Assembly (NCBI RefSeq): GCF_020447315.1
Contig: NZ_JAJADQ010000008.1
Coordinates: 248,001-312,000, forward strand
Length of the DNA: 64,000 nt
From: Hymenobacter nitidus
GTDB taxonomy: Bacteria; Bacteroidota; Bacteroidia; Cytophagales; Hymenobacteraceae
Reading direction: 5' to 3'
Shown: piece by piece, positions 24,110 to 32,423 of the stretch
Layout: the number at the start of each line of letters is the position of its first letter
Numbering within the stretch: position 1 is the first letter of the stretch
The notes under the pieces: generated by a model
Told to the model about the DNA's origin: nothing
The model's database searches: none
What the model saw: only the letters and a program-made list of their open reading frames with translations
Position numbers and translations under genes: made by a program

Positions 24110-25978
24110 ATGCAGCTTCCTTCCCTGCGTCGTGTTACGGCGGAGGCCGCCCGCGTGGCACGCCGCTTCTCCCTGACTTTGCTGTGCAGCCTTGTGTTAT
24201 GCGGCGTTGGTATCTATGCCCAGCGGCTTAATTCCGAGGAGGAAAACCAACGGGAGTGGCTCTTTCCCACCCTCTCTACCGCCGCGCTGGGCCTTACCCT
24301 GACGCTGGCCGTGGCCCTGGCAGCTGAGCGCTACCGCTGGTCGGCGGGACGGAAGCTGGCAGCCAATGCCGGCGCCCTGGCCTTGCTCGGCCTCTGGTAC
24401 GCCCTCTGCCCGGCCGCTTCGGATACGGTCTGGGAGTTGCGCCTGCTGCTGTTGCTGGTGGCCCAGCACCTGCTGGTGGCCGTGGTGCCGTATCTGCCCG
24501 AGTTGCGCCGCCAGGCCGATACGCCGGGTTTTTGGCGCTACAACGAAACACTGTTTCTGCGCATTCTCATTGCGGGGCTCTATTCCGGGGTGCTTTTTGC
24601 GGGCTGCGCGCTGGCCCTGGTTGCAGTCGAAAACCTGTTCGACGTCAAGCTGGACCGCTACCTCTACCAGCACCTATTCACGGTGCTGGCCACGGTCTTC
24701 AATACCTGGTTTTTCCTGGCTGGCGTGCCCCACGACTTCGCGGCGCTGGAACAGCACGCGCCCTATCCCAAGGGCCTCAAGCTGTTCACGCAGTTTGTGT
24801 TGCTGCCGCTGGTGGTGCTGTACCTGGGCATTCTGTACGCCTACATGGGGCGCATTGTGCTGCAGTGGGAGCTGCCCAAGGGCTGGGTGTCGGTGCTGAT
24901 ACTGGCGCTGTCGGTGGCCGGCATCTTCGCCCTGCTCCTGATTCACCCGGTGCGCCACGCGGCCGAAAACACCTGGATCCGCACCTTCGCGCGCTGGTTT
25001 TACCGGGCCCTGTTTCCGCTCCTGGGCCTGCTGGCCGTGGCCATCGGCACGCGCATCCGCGCCTACGGCATCACCGAGGAACGCTACTTCGTGCTGCTGC
25101 TGGCGGGGTGGCTGGCACTGATGGCCACGTATTTTCTGCGGCGCCGGGGGCAGGGCATTATCTGGATTCCGGCCTCGCTGGCAGTGGTGGCCCTAGTGGC
25201 GGCCGGCGGGCCCTGGGGCGCCTTTGCCGTGGCCGAGCGCAGCCAGCTGGGGCAGCTGCGGGAGCTGGTCGGGCAATACCAGCTGCTGCGTAACGGCAAG
25301 CTCGATAACATCACGCAGCGCGTCCCGAATCTGGCCCGGCCCGTCAGAAAACGCCTGGCCTCGATTTTTGAGTATTTCCACGACCGGAATGCGCTGGACC
25401 AACTCCAGCCGTATTTCACGGCCAGCCTGGCGCTACCCGATTCGATGCGCAGCAAGGAGCGCTGGGAGCAGGAAAGCTGGGTTTCCAGCCATCTGCAGCA
25501 GCTAAGCGGCATTAAAACCACTGACAGGTACCACGAGGGCGACGACCAGCAGCTGGCGCATTTCCGCACCGAGCGGCCCGACTTTCAGGCCCTGGGCCAA
25601 GGACGCTACTGGGTAAGCTCGGTGAACTCATATCTCTCCGACGAGCCAATGCGGCTGGAAATAAAGGCCCAGGAAGGTACTTTCCGGCTGCGGACTGAAA
25701 ATCGGGGTAACGTCTTACATCTGGACCAGCTGACTTCTACCGGCAAATGGGCGCGGCAGCTCAGCCTGCCCATCAGCGCCGTCGGCGACTCGCTGGCCCG
25801 CCAGCACGGCTCCGACCCGCAGGAGGCCGTGGAAGTGCCCAACGCCAGCCTGACGCTGCACGCCGCTTCCCCGAAGGTGGCGCTAACGTTGTTTCTGCGA
25901 ACTATCCTGCGGCGGGTGCGGCACGATACGGTTTCCTATGACATCCAAGGGGAGGCGCTCCTGGAAGTGCGTCAATAG
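24110..25978 (+). CDS. DUF4153 membrane protein
   Basis: A 622-residue protein with roughly ten membrane segments in residues 20-380, followed by a soluble extracytoplasmic domain of about 240 residues. The membrane region, with WRYNETLFLRILIAGLYSGVL and NTWFFLAGVPHDF, matches DUF4153, a Bacteroidota-rich family of unknown function. The ATG at 24110 is preferred over an in-frame TTG at 24077. A role in envelope or stress response is possible but not shown. Confidence 0.85.
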   Translation: MQLPSLRRVTAEAARVARRFSLTLLCSLVLCGVGIYAQRLNSEEENQREWLFPTLSTAALGLTLTLAVALAAERYRWSAGRKLAANAGALALLGLWYALCPAASDTVWELRLLLLLVAQHLLVAVVPYLPELRRQADTPGFWRYNETLFLRILIAGLYSGVLFAGCALALVAVENLFDVKLDRYLYQHLFTVLATVFNTWFFLAGVPHDFAALEQHAPYPKGLKLFTQFVLLPLVVLYLGILYAYMGRIVLQWELPKGWVSVLILALSVAGIFALLLIHPVRHAAENTWIRTFARWFYRALFPLLGLLAVAIGTRIRAYGITEERYFVLLLAGWLALMATYFLRRRGQGIIWIPASLAVVALVAAGGPWGAFAVAERSQLGQLRELVGQYQLLRNGKLDNITQRVPNLARPVRKRLASIFEYFHDRNALDQLQPYFTASLALPDSMRSKERWEQESWVSSHLQQLSGIKTTDRYHEGDDQQLAHFRTERPDFQALGQGRYWVSSVNSYLSDEPMRLEIKAQEGTFRLRTENRGNVLHLDQLTSTGKWARQLSLPISAVGDSLARQHGSDPQEAVEVPNASLTLHAASPKVALTLFLRTILRRVRHDTVSYDIQGEALLEVRQ

Positions 25979-26032
25979 GCGGCCGTAAGAAAACAGGGGA
26001 GGGGGTACTGCCCATGCCGGCCTTTCAGGGGC

Positions 26033-26221
26033 TTAAGGAGTTGGGGCGCCCGTCTTGATGCCGTAGAACAGATACAGCAGAAACACGGTGCTACCCACCA
26101 GCAGCCCAAACAGCACCCACCGCAGCGAGTAGCTCAGGGGCGTAGTGCCAGCTGTGCGCTGCAACCCCGGCCAGGCCATCCACAGGCTAATAAAAGCAAC
26201 AACTAAAGCGGCAGCCACCAT
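26033..26221 (-). CDS. Small two-helix membrane protein
   Basis: A 62-residue protein from the ATG at 26221 with two membrane helices (residues 2-17 and 33-53) and a short tail (GIKTGAPTP). A -7 promoter element at 26246-26253 with a TTG 18 bases further upstream places transcription start between this ATG and the in-frame TTG at 26293, so the short form is favoured. No family recognised. Confidence 0.55.
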   Translation of the reverse strand: MVAAALVVAFISLWMAWPGLQRTAGTTPLSYSLRWVLFGLLVGSTVFLLYLFYGIKTGAPTP

Positions 26222-26245
26222 ACACGTTCCAATTTGTAATTCAGG

Positions 26246-26253
26246 CAAAAGTA
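26246..26253 (-). promoter_or_regulatory. Candidate promoter of the small membrane protein
   Basis: TACTTTTG on the minus strand with TTG 18 bases upstream, close to the Bacteroidota -33/-7 arrangement. The ATG is 25 bases further on. Confidence 0.65.
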
Positions 26254-26291
26254 GAAACTCCTGCGGCTCCGCAACGATTAAAGCCGGGAAC

Positions 26292-26328
26292 AAAAAAGCT
26301 GCTCCAGAATCTCCGGAGCAGCTTTTTT
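26292..26328 (-). terminator. Intrinsic terminator after guaA
   Basis: Stem AAAAAAGCTGCTCC (26292-26305) with its exact complement (26315-26328). Read on the minus strand it is a GC-containing stem followed by six T residues, 63 bases past the guaA stop. Confidence 0.85.
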
Positions 26329-26391
26329 AGGAACTGTAATCAGTTACGAAATCCGACCAACTCAAATAATCCGCCGAATCCGGGGGCTGGA

Positions 26392-27924
26392 TTACTCCCA
26401 CTCGATGGTTGCCGGGGGCTTGGAGCTGATGTCGTAGACCACGCGGTTGATGCCACGCACCTGGTTGATAATTTTGTTGGACACGTGGGCCAGGAAGTCG
26501 TAGGGGAGATGGGCCCAGTCAGCCGTCATGCCGTCCACGCTGGTCACGGCGCGCAGGGCCACTACCTGCTCGTAGGTCCGCTCATCGCCCATTACGCCCA
26601 CGCTCTGAATCGGGAGCAGCATCACGCCAGCCTGCCATACGTGCTCATACAGGCCAAATTCACGCAGGCCGTCGATGAAAATAGCGTCGGCGCGCTGCAG
26701 CAAATCCACTTTGTGCGGGGTCACGTCGCCCAGAATCCGGATGCCCAGGCCGGGGCCGGGGAAGGGGTGGCGGTGCAGAATGTTGTGGGGCAGTTCCAGC
26801 GCGTCGCCTACCTGCCGCACCTCGTCCTTGAACAAGGCCCGTAGCGGCTCTACGATTTTCAGGTTCATCTTCTCCGGCAAACCGCCCACGTTGTGGTGAC
26901 TCTTGATGGTCACGGCCGGCCCTTTCACCGACACCGACTCAATAACGTCCGGATAAATCGTGCCCTGGGCCAGCCACCGGGCGCCTTCCACCTTCTGGGC
27001 TTCCTGGTCAAAAATCTCAATGAAAGTGCGGCCAATGGCCTTGCGCTTGCCCTCCGGATCGGAAATGCCGGCCAGGGCCGCGTAGAACTCCTGGGAAGCA
27101 TCCACGCCGCGCACGTTCAGGCCCAGGTCCTTATAGGAGTGCAGCACGCTCTCGAACTCGTCTTTGCGCAGCAACCCGTTGTTCACGAAAATACCGTGCA
27201 AACGTGGCCCGATGGCCCGGTGCAGCAGCAGGGCTGCCACCGACGAATCGACACCGCCCGAAAGGCCCAGAATTACCTTGTCGTCGGGCCCGATGGTGTT
27301 TTGCAGGGCCAGCACCATGCTGTCCACGAAGTGCTCGGGCGTCCAGCTTTGGTCGCAGCCGCAGATATCCACCACGAAGTTGCGCATCAGCAGTTTGCCC
27401 TCGGTGGAGTGCGTCACCTCGGGGTGAAACTGAATGCCGTAGGTTTGCTGGCCCCGCACGTGGTAGGCGGCCACGTCCACTTCCGGGGTGCTGGCAATAA
27501 TTTCGAAGCCCGCGGGCAGGGTCTTAATCGTGTCGCCGTGCGACATCCACACCTGCGAACCGCTGGTCAGCTCCCGGGTCAGCGGGTTGCTCTCGTCGAG
27601 GTGACTGAGGCGGGCCCGGCCGTACTCCCGGATGGTGGCGGGCAGCACTTCGCCGCCGTGCTGCTGGGCCAGCAGCTGGGCGCCGTAGCACACGCCCAGC
27701 ACCGGCACTTTGCCCAGGTAGCGGCTCAGATCGGGGTTAGGCGCTTCCGGGTCGCGTACCGAGCAGGGCGAGCCTGAAAGCACAACGCCCCGGATATCCT
27801 CAGTGAGGTCCGGGGCGTGCGTAAACGGGTGAATCTCGCAGTAAACGTTCAATTCCCGAATGCGTCGGGCAATGAGCTGCGTGTACTGGGAGCCGAAATC
27901 GAGAATTAAAATCTGTTGAGGCAT
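26392..27924 (-). CDS. guaA: GMP synthase (glutamine-hydrolysing)
   Basis: A 510-residue GuaA converting XMP to GMP. The N-terminal class I amidotransferase begins MPQQILILDFGSQYTQLIARR and has the nucleophile Cys in VLGVCYGAQLL and the His/Glu pair in FHPEV. The ATP pyrophosphatase domain has LGLSGGVDSSVAALL, and the C-terminal dimerisation domain ends TIEWE. The ATG at 27924 aligns with the family N-terminus. The promoter element ends only three bases upstream, so the mRNA is probably leaderless. Confidence 0.97.
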   Translation of the reverse strand: MPQQILILDFGSQYTQLIARRIRELNVYCEIHPFTHAPDLTEDIRGVVLSGSPCSVRDPEAPNPDLSRYLGKVPVLGVCYGAQLLAQQHGGEVLPATIREYGRARLSHLDESNPLTRELTSGSQVWMSHGDTIKTLPAGFEIIASTPEVDVAAYHVRGQQTYGIQFHPEVTHSTEGKLLMRNFVVDICGCDQSWTPEHFVDSMVLALQNTIGPDDKVILGLSGGVDSSVAALLLHRAIGPRLHGIFVNNGLLRKDEFESVLHSYKDLGLNVRGVDASQEFYAALAGISDPEGKRKAIGRTFIEIFDQEAQKVEGARWLAQGTIYPDVIESVSVKGPAVTIKSHHNVGGLPEKMNLKIVEPLRALFKDEVRQVGDALELPHNILHRHPFPGPGLGIRILGDVTPHKVDLLQRADAIFIDGLREFGLYEHVWQAGVMLLPIQSVGVMGDERTYEQVVALRAVTSVDGMTADWAHLPYDFLAHVSNKIINQVRGINRVVYDISSKPPATIEWE

Positions 27925-27927
27925 GGG

Positions 27928-27959
27928 CAAAGGTAGCAACCGCCGCCACGCGCGCCAAA
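27928..27959 (-). promoter_or_regulatory. guaA promoter (-33 and -7 elements)
   Basis: TTTG (27956-27959) and TACCTTTG (27928-27935) on the minus strand, separated by 20 bases, a full match to the Bacteroidota consensus. Only three bases lie between the -7 element and the guaA ATG. Confidence 0.8.
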
Positions 27960-28196
27960 CGGTTTTGCATTATCATTTGCCCAAGGCCGAAGTAGCTAGG
28001 CTAGCTAAAGACTTGTCACAAATGGTAGGTAAATCAGAGGATTGAGTTATATAAAAGCCGGACCACACCCGGTTAAATAGGTTTTTTGCTATGTAATAGC
28101 GGTATTGTTAACTTCACAGTTAAGAGCCTTTTAGCCTTTTCCTGCCAGCATATCGGGGGCATATTTGGAAAAAAAATCGGTTTAACTTCTGCTTCC

Positions 28197-28673
28197 ATGT
28201 CCCACCTTCTACGAGTATATGGCCTTTTCTGCCTGCTGGCTTCCGTGGGCACCGCCCAGGCCCAGACTGCCGCCAACCCTTCGCTGATTGCGGCCCAGGT
28301 AGAAAAGCAAGCCACCCCGCCGCCGGCCGCCGGCCCGGCCGGCCGCCCTGATTCGCTCGTCACAACGGCGGCCGAAACTGCCCCAGCCACTGCCGCGTCG
28401 GCCGAGCTGGTGACGGTGAAAGGCCGGGTGCTGGATGAGCTGAACAAGCCCCTGGCTGGCGTGGTGGTGTTTGCCAAGGATGTGGCCGCCATTGCCAGCA
28501 CCAACGCCGACGGCGAGTACAGTCTGCTCGTGCCTTCGGGCGTAAACACGCTCACCTTCAGCTACGCCGGCTACGAGGACCAGCAGTTGAAAGCCAGCAA
28601 CTTTCTGCCCACGGCCGTGCGCATGGTGCCCGCCCCCAACAAGAAGAAGCTGGCCCGCAGCGGCCGGCAATAG
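28197..28673 (+). CDS. Secreted carboxypeptidase-regulatory-like domain protein
   Basis: A 158-residue exported protein: signal peptide (ends VGTAQAQ), a Pro/Ala-rich linker, then a carboxypeptidase-regulatory-like beta-sandwich domain (about 75-150) with VTVKGRVLDELNKPLAGVVV, TNADGEYSL and LTFSYAGYED, the same fold found at the N-terminus of SusC-type receptors. Here it stands alone with no receptor barrel. The ATG at 28197 is where the signal peptide starts. A similar gene follows at 28902. Confidence 0.8.
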   Translation: MSHLLRVYGLFCLLASVGTAQAQTAANPSLIAAQVEKQATPPPAAGPAGRPDSLVTTAAETAPATAASAELVTVKGRVLDELNKPLAGVVVFAKDVAAIASTNADGEYSLLVPSGVNTLTFSYAGYEDQQLKASNFLPTAVRMVPAPNKKKLARSGRQ

Positions 28674-28730
28674 CGGGCCCGACGCCAGGCTTTCCTTTGC
28701 AGAGGAAGCGTTTTGGCCAAAATCCTGTTG

Positions 28731-28760
28731 CCTCTGGCTGTATCAGCCAGGGGCTTTTTT
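28731..28760 (+). terminator. Intrinsic terminator after 28197 gene
   Basis: Stem CCTCTGGCTG / CAGCCAGGGG (28731-28753, one mismatch) with a three-base loop and six T residues (28755-28760). Confidence 0.8.
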
Positions 28761-28901
28761 GCGTTAAGGGCCGTACTGTCAGCGGTGAAAGGGGCCGGCA
28801 GTAGGCGGCTAAGCCATCAGCCGGACTCTTGCGTATACCCCTGGCACTTACCCGAAGGAAAGCCCGGGAGGTAACCTGTTATTCACTTTACCCATCTCTG
28901 G

Positions 28902-29381
28902 ATGAAGCACTTGACTCGTTCTGTTTGCAGCTTAGCCTGCGTTTTGTTTCCGTTGCTAGGAGCGGCCCAAACGGCCCCCAAGTCGGGTGCACCCCGGCAA
29001 AAAGTAGGTGCCGAAGCGGTAGCCGTGCTCGATCCGGCAGCCAAAGCGGCTCCGGCGGAGGTCGTGAAAAAGGCCCCGGTTGTGAAAAACGCCACCAAAG
29101 TGCTGACGGGCTACGTGCTCAACGAGGCGGGCGAGCCCCTGGCCGGGGCCACCATCATGTCGGAGAAAGGGGAGGTAATTACCACCAATGCCGACGGCCA
29201 GTTCATGATTCAGTCGACGGCGGCTACGCCCGTGCTGCGGGCCAGCTATGCCGGCTACCAGGAGCTGCAGCTGCCCATCAACTCGCTGCAGCCAACTACT
29301 TTTCGCCTGGACCCCATCGAAAACTACGAGCGGCAGCTAAAGAAGCAAAGCAAGGCCGCTACCAAGGCCTGGAAGCACTAA
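28902..29381 (+). CDS. Secreted carboxypeptidase-regulatory-like domain protein (paralogue)
   Basis: A 159-residue exported protein with the same plan as the gene at 28197: signal peptide (ends LLGAAQ), Ala/Pro/Lys-rich linker, and one carboxypeptidase-regulatory-like domain (about 65-140; VLTGYVLNEAGEPLAGATI, TNADGQFMI, LRASYAGYQE). It ends in a basic tail (KKQSKAATKAWKH). The two probably arose by duplication. A surface or periplasmic binding role is likely; no partner is visible. Confidence 0.78.
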   Translation: MKHLTRSVCSLACVLFPLLGAAQTAPKSGAPRQKVGAEAVAVLDPAAKAAPAEVVKKAPVVKNATKVLTGYVLNEAGEPLAGATIMSEKGEVITTNADGQFMIQSTAATPVLRASYAGYQELQLPINSLQPTTFRLDPIENYERQLKKQSKAATKAWKH

Positions 29382-29445
29382 GCAACCGGTAGAAGCCCGC
29401 CAAAAGCCGGCTTTGGAAAAATAAAACAGCTGATACTCTGCATCT

Positions 29446-29480
29446 AAATGGCGTTAAGACAAAAATCTTGACGCCATTTT
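29446..29480 (+). terminator. Intrinsic terminator after 28902 gene
   Basis: A perfect 14-base stem AAATGGCGTTAAGA (one G-T pair) at 29446-29459 with 29466-29479 and a T-rich 3' flank. It ends 24 bases before the ffs promoter. Confidence 0.75.
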
Positions 29481-29503
29481 AGCTTTCTGCCGAATAAGCC
29501 GTG

Positions 29504-29511
29504 TATATTTG
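29504..29511 (+). promoter_or_regulatory. Candidate -7 promoter element of the SRP RNA gene
   Basis: TATATTTG, exact TAnnTTTG, ending six bases before the predicted first base of the SRP RNA. Confidence 0.75.
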
Positions 29512-29516
29512 CAGCG

Positions 29517-29604
29517 GCGAGTCAGAACGACCAGCTCCTGCTGAACTCCCCCAGGACCGGAAGGTAGCAAGGGTAGGTGGTTGAGCGGTGCGATTTTGGC
29601 TCGC
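29517..29604 (+). ncRNA. ffs: Signal recognition particle RNA (4.5S type)
   Basis: The region contains CCGGAAGGTAGCAAGGG (from 29557), the conserved GGAA tetraloop and asymmetric-loop sequence that Ffh binds in bacterial SRP RNA. The ends pair: GCGAGTCA (29517-29524) with TGGCTCGC (29597-29604), one G-U pair. A run of seven T residues follows as terminator, and a -7 promoter precedes. Length of about 88 bases fits the small bacterial form. Its protein partner ffh is at 62351 in this window. Confidence 0.9.
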
Positions 29605-29659
29605 TATTTTTTTGTCCTGTCCCCAACGCTTCCCCGCGCCGCTTTTGCCGGCAATCGGT

Positions 29660-29667
29660 TAGCTTTG
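29660..29667 (+). promoter_or_regulatory. Candidate -7 promoter element of transaldolase gene
   Basis: TAGCTTTG, exact TAnnTTTG, 27 bases before the ATG at 29695. Confidence 0.65.
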
Positions 29668-29694
29668 GGGATTCTTTTTTTAACCCAATCCCGC

Positions 29695-30351
29695 ATGAAA
29701 TTCTTCATTGACACTGCCAATCTCAAGGATATTCAGGAAGCCGTTGACTTAGGCGTACTGGACGGCGTGACGACCAACCCCTCGCTGATGGCCAAGGAAG
29801 GCATCAAGGGCGTTGACAACGTAATGGCCCACTACAAGCAGATCTGCGAAATCGTGGACGGCGACGTATCGGCCGAAGTTATTGCCGTCGATTTCGCGGA
29901 AATGGTGCGGGAAGGGGAGATGCTGGCCGATCTGCACCCGAACATCGTGGTGAAGGTGCCCATGACGCGCGACGGGGTAAAGGCTATTAAGTACTTCTCC
30001 GAAAAAGGCATTAAAACCAACTGCACGCTGATTTTCTCGGCCGGGCAGGCCCTGCTGGCCGCCAAAGCCGGTGCTACCTACGTGTCGCCCTTCGTGGGCC
30101 GCCTCGACGACATTGGGCACGACGGCCTGGTGCTGGTGCAGCAGATCGTGGATATTTTCAGCAACTACGGCTACCCTACCCAGGTGCTGGCCGCCTCCGT
30201 GCGCCACGTACCCCACCTGATTCAGTGCGCCGAAATCGGGGCTGACGTGGTTACCTGCCCCCTGAACGTCATCACCGGCCTGCTCAAGCACCCGCTGACC
30301 GACAACGGCCTGGCTACGTTCCTGGCCGACCACAAGAAGGTTAACTCTTAA
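29695..30351 (+). CDS. Transaldolase / fructose-6-phosphate aldolase family
   Basis: A 218-residue small transaldolase (TalC/Fsa type), an alpha/beta barrel that moves dihydroxyacetone units in the pentose phosphate pathway. MKFFIDTANLKDIQEA is the classic start, TTNPSL (about 26-31) and VVKVPMT with the Schiff-base Lys (about 85) are the key motifs. Sequence alone does not separate true transaldolase from fructose-6-phosphate aldolase; most genomic members of this length are transaldolases. The ATG follows a -7 element at 29660. Confidence 0.93.
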   Translation: MKFFIDTANLKDIQEAVDLGVLDGVTTNPSLMAKEGIKGVDNVMAHYKQICEIVDGDVSAEVIAVDFAEMVREGEMLADLHPNIVVKVPMTRDGVKAIKYFSEKGIKTNCTLIFSAGQALLAAKAGATYVSPFVGRLDDIGHDGLVLVQQIVDIFSNYGYPTQVLAASVRHVPHLIQCAEIGADVVTCPLNVITGLLKHPLTDNGLATFLADHKKVNS

Positions 30352-30357
30352 TGTGCG

Positions 30358-30433
30358 AATGTGGTTGAATGTGGGAAATGTGGCAAATGCTTTCCAAGCA
30401 CCATTTTTACATTTCCCACATTCAGCCACATTT
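30358..30433. repeat. Intergenic inverted repeat after transaldolase
   Basis: Left arm 30358-30381 (AATGTGGTTGAATGTGGGAA...) is nearly complementary to 30409-30433 (...TTCCCACATTCAGCCACATT). A further GGCAAATG/CATTTGCC pair (30382-30389 with 30438-30445) extends it. It fills the gap to the next gene and is AT-rich, unlike the other elements. Confidence 0.75.
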
Positions 30434-30456
30434 TTCACATTTGCCAGATTAGTCTC

Positions 30457-30663
30457 ATGTACATCATCAAGGTAAAAGGCAAGGCCAAGATTCCGGACTA
30501 CATTCAGCTGCGGGACGAGAATTTCGTGCTCATTGCCTATTTCCGGGCCGACCGGCCGCTGAAAGACCTGCACCGCTACGGCCTGGAAGGCAAGGAAACC
30601 GAGCTGGCGGCCGTCATTGAGGGCCTTTTGTTTGGTAAATTGCAGAAGCTGGAGCTGGCTTAA
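30457..30663 (+). CDS. Small hypothetical protein upstream of ftsE
   Basis: A 68-residue soluble protein starting MYIIKVKGKAKIPDYIQL. The mixed beta-beta-alpha pattern with a charged helix near the C-terminus (ELAAVIEGLLFGKLQKLEL) indicates a small folded domain. The ATG at 30457 is used because sequence upstream of it is the inverted repeat. It is 83 bases before ftsE on the same strand. No function assigned. Confidence 0.7.
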   Translation: MYIIKVKGKAKIPDYIQLRDENFVLIAYFRADRPLKDLHRYGLEGKETELAAVIEGLLFGKLQKLELA

Positions 30664-30746
30664 CCTTCGGCCTGCCGGCCAGCCGCTGGCTTTTCCCGTT
30701 CCTGGTTCAAGCCTGGAGCTGTATTCTCTAAGGTTTTCTTCACAGC

Positions 30747-31451
30747 ATGCCCACTTCTTCCGCGCCGGTAATCGAGCTGCACGATGTTTACGTGATGCAG
30801 GATGTTAATACCATTCTGCAGAAAGTCTCTTTCACGCTTGAGAAAGGCGAGTTTGCGTACCTGGTGGGGCGCACCGGCTCGGGCAAAAGCTCCCTGCTGA
30901 AAACCCTGTATGCCGACCTGCCCATGGGCGGGGGCGTGGGCACCGTGGCCGGCTACGGCCTGCTGAAGCTGGACACCGACAAAGTGCCCTACCTGCGCCG
31001 CAAGCTGGGCATCATCTTCCAAGACTTCCAGCTGCTGTTTGACCGCACCGTGGCCGAAAACCTGCTGTTTGTGCTGAAGGCTACCGGCTGGAGCGGCAAG
31101 GCCAAGATTCAGCAGCGCATTTCCGAAGTGCTGATGCGCGTGGGCCTGGCCGGCTCGGCCAGCAAAATGCCTCACCAGCTTTCCGGCGGCGAGCAGCAGC
31201 GCGTCGTTATTGCCCGTGCCCTGCTCAATGAGCCCGTGCTGCTGCTGGCCGACGAGCCTACCGGTAACCTCGACCCCGATGTGGCCGACAGCATCATGCG
31301 CCTGTTCGTGGAAATCAACAACGCGGGTACGGCCGTGCTCATGGCCACGCACAACTACCAGATTATCCGCCAGTACCCCAAGCGGATTCTCAAGTGCGAA
31401 AACGGCCAACTGCTCGACTCAGCCCGGGTAGCCGTGGCTTTGCCCGAGTAA
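30747..31451 (+). CDS. ftsE: Cell division ATP-binding protein FtsE
   Basis: A 234-residue ABC ATPase with canonical motifs: GRTGSGKSS (41-49), LSGGEQQR, LLADEPTGNLD and ATHNY. The D-loop/Walker B form and overall sequence match FtsE, which with FtsX controls peptidoglycan hydrolases at the division site. ftsX is not next to it or elsewhere in the window. Related lipoprotein-release (LolD) ATPases are an alternative, but the Bacteroidota FtsE-like start is recognisable. A glycosyltransferase gene begins 10 bases after the stop. Confidence 0.85.
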   Translation: MPTSSAPVIELHDVYVMQDVNTILQKVSFTLEKGEFAYLVGRTGSGKSSLLKTLYADLPMGGGVGTVAGYGLLKLDTDKVPYLRRKLGIIFQDFQLLFDRTVAENLLFVLKATGWSGKAKIQQRISEVLMRVGLAGSASKMPHQLSGGEQQRVVIARALLNEPVLLLADEPTGNLDPDVADSIMRLFVEINNAGTAVLMATHNYQIIRQYPKRILKCENGQLLDSARVAVALPE

Positions 31452-31461
31452 CTCTGACTCT

Positions 31462-32385
31462 ATGCCCGCGCCCGGCCTTTCGGTCCTGATTCCGGTGTAC
31501 AACCGCGACGTAACGCCGCTGGTGAGCACCCTGCTGGAACAGCTGCCGGACTGGGGCGGCCCGGCCGAAATCGTGTGCCTGGACGATGCCTCCACCCCCG
31601 ACTTTCAGGAGCTGAACCGCCTGCTGTGCGTGTGGCCCGCCGTGCGCTACTGCGAGCTGCCCCGCAACGTGGGCCGGTCGGCAATTCGCAACCAGCTGGC
31701 GGCCCGGGCCACGCACTCCTGGCTGCTGCTGCTCGACAACGACAGTCTGCTGCCCGACGACCAGTTTGTGGCCCGCTACGCCCAGGCCCGCACGCTGGCG
31801 CCGGTGCTCATCGGGGGCACTACCTACGACCCGGCCCCGCCGCCCGAGCCCGAGCTGCGCCTGCGCTGGCACTACGGCCGGCAGCGGGAGGCCCGCCGGG
31901 CCAAAGAGCGGCAGCGCGAGCCCCACGCCCAGCTGACACTCAATAACATGCTCATCCGGGCCGACGTATTCCGGCAGTTTGGCCTTGATGAGAACCTGAC
32001 GCGCTACGGCCACGAGGATACCAAGTTTGGCTGGCTGCTGCGCGAGGCCCAGGTAGCCGTGCGCCATATCGACAACCCGGTACTGCACGACGGCCTGGAG
32101 CCGGCCGACGTATTTCTGGCAAAAACCCACGAGGCCGTCCGCAACCTGGCCCTGCTCTACCAGCGCGAAAAGCTGGGCGGCGACACTCGCCTGATGCGCC
32201 TGGCCCTGAAGGTGCGCCAAACCAGGCTGTGCAGGTTTCTGCAGGCTACCGTGCGGCTGGTGCAGCCCGCGCTGCGGCGCAACCTGCTTTCGTCCGCGCC
32301 CAACCTGCGGAAGCTGGATCTGCTGAAGCTCTACTGGCTGCTGCAGGAGCTGAGCCAGTCGGCCGAACGTAAAAAAGCCCGCTGA
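31462..32385 (+). CDS. Family 2 glycosyltransferase
   Basis: A 307-residue GT-A glycosyltransferase: LSVLIPVYNRD at the N-terminus (6-16), CLDDAS (about 36-41) and LLLLDNDSLLP (about 88-98) with the metal-binding DxD-type motif. The region around 185 (RYGHEDTKFGWLLRE) is the acceptor-side ED motif. It begins 10 bases after ftsE and is probably co-transcribed. The acceptor sugar or lipid is unknown. The stop codon lies inside a bidirectional terminator stem. Confidence 0.9.
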   Translation: MPAPGLSVLIPVYNRDVTPLVSTLLEQLPDWGGPAEIVCLDDASTPDFQELNRLLCVWPAVRYCELPRNVGRSAIRNQLAARATHSWLLLLDNDSLLPDDQFVARYAQARTLAPVLIGGTTYDPAPPPEPELRLRWHYGRQREARRAKERQREPHAQLTLNNMLIRADVFRQFGLDENLTRYGHEDTKFGWLLREAQVAVRHIDNPVLHDGLEPADVFLAKTHEAVRNLALLYQREKLGGDTRLMRLALKVRQTRLCRFLQATVRLVQPALRRNLLSSAPNLRKLDLLKLYWLLQELSQSAERKKAR

Positions 32386-32410
32386 ACTGCTTCAGCGGGC
32401 TTTTTTACGT
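32367..32410. terminator. Bidirectional terminator overlapping a stop codon
   Basis: Perfect 20-bp stem ACGTAAAAAAGCCCGCTGAA (32367-32386) with 32391-32410, four-base loop, A- and T-tracts on each side. The stop codon of the glycosyltransferase (32383-32385) is within the left arm, so the last codons are part of the terminator. Confidence 0.9.
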
Positions 32411-32423
32411 TAGATTCAGCAGG

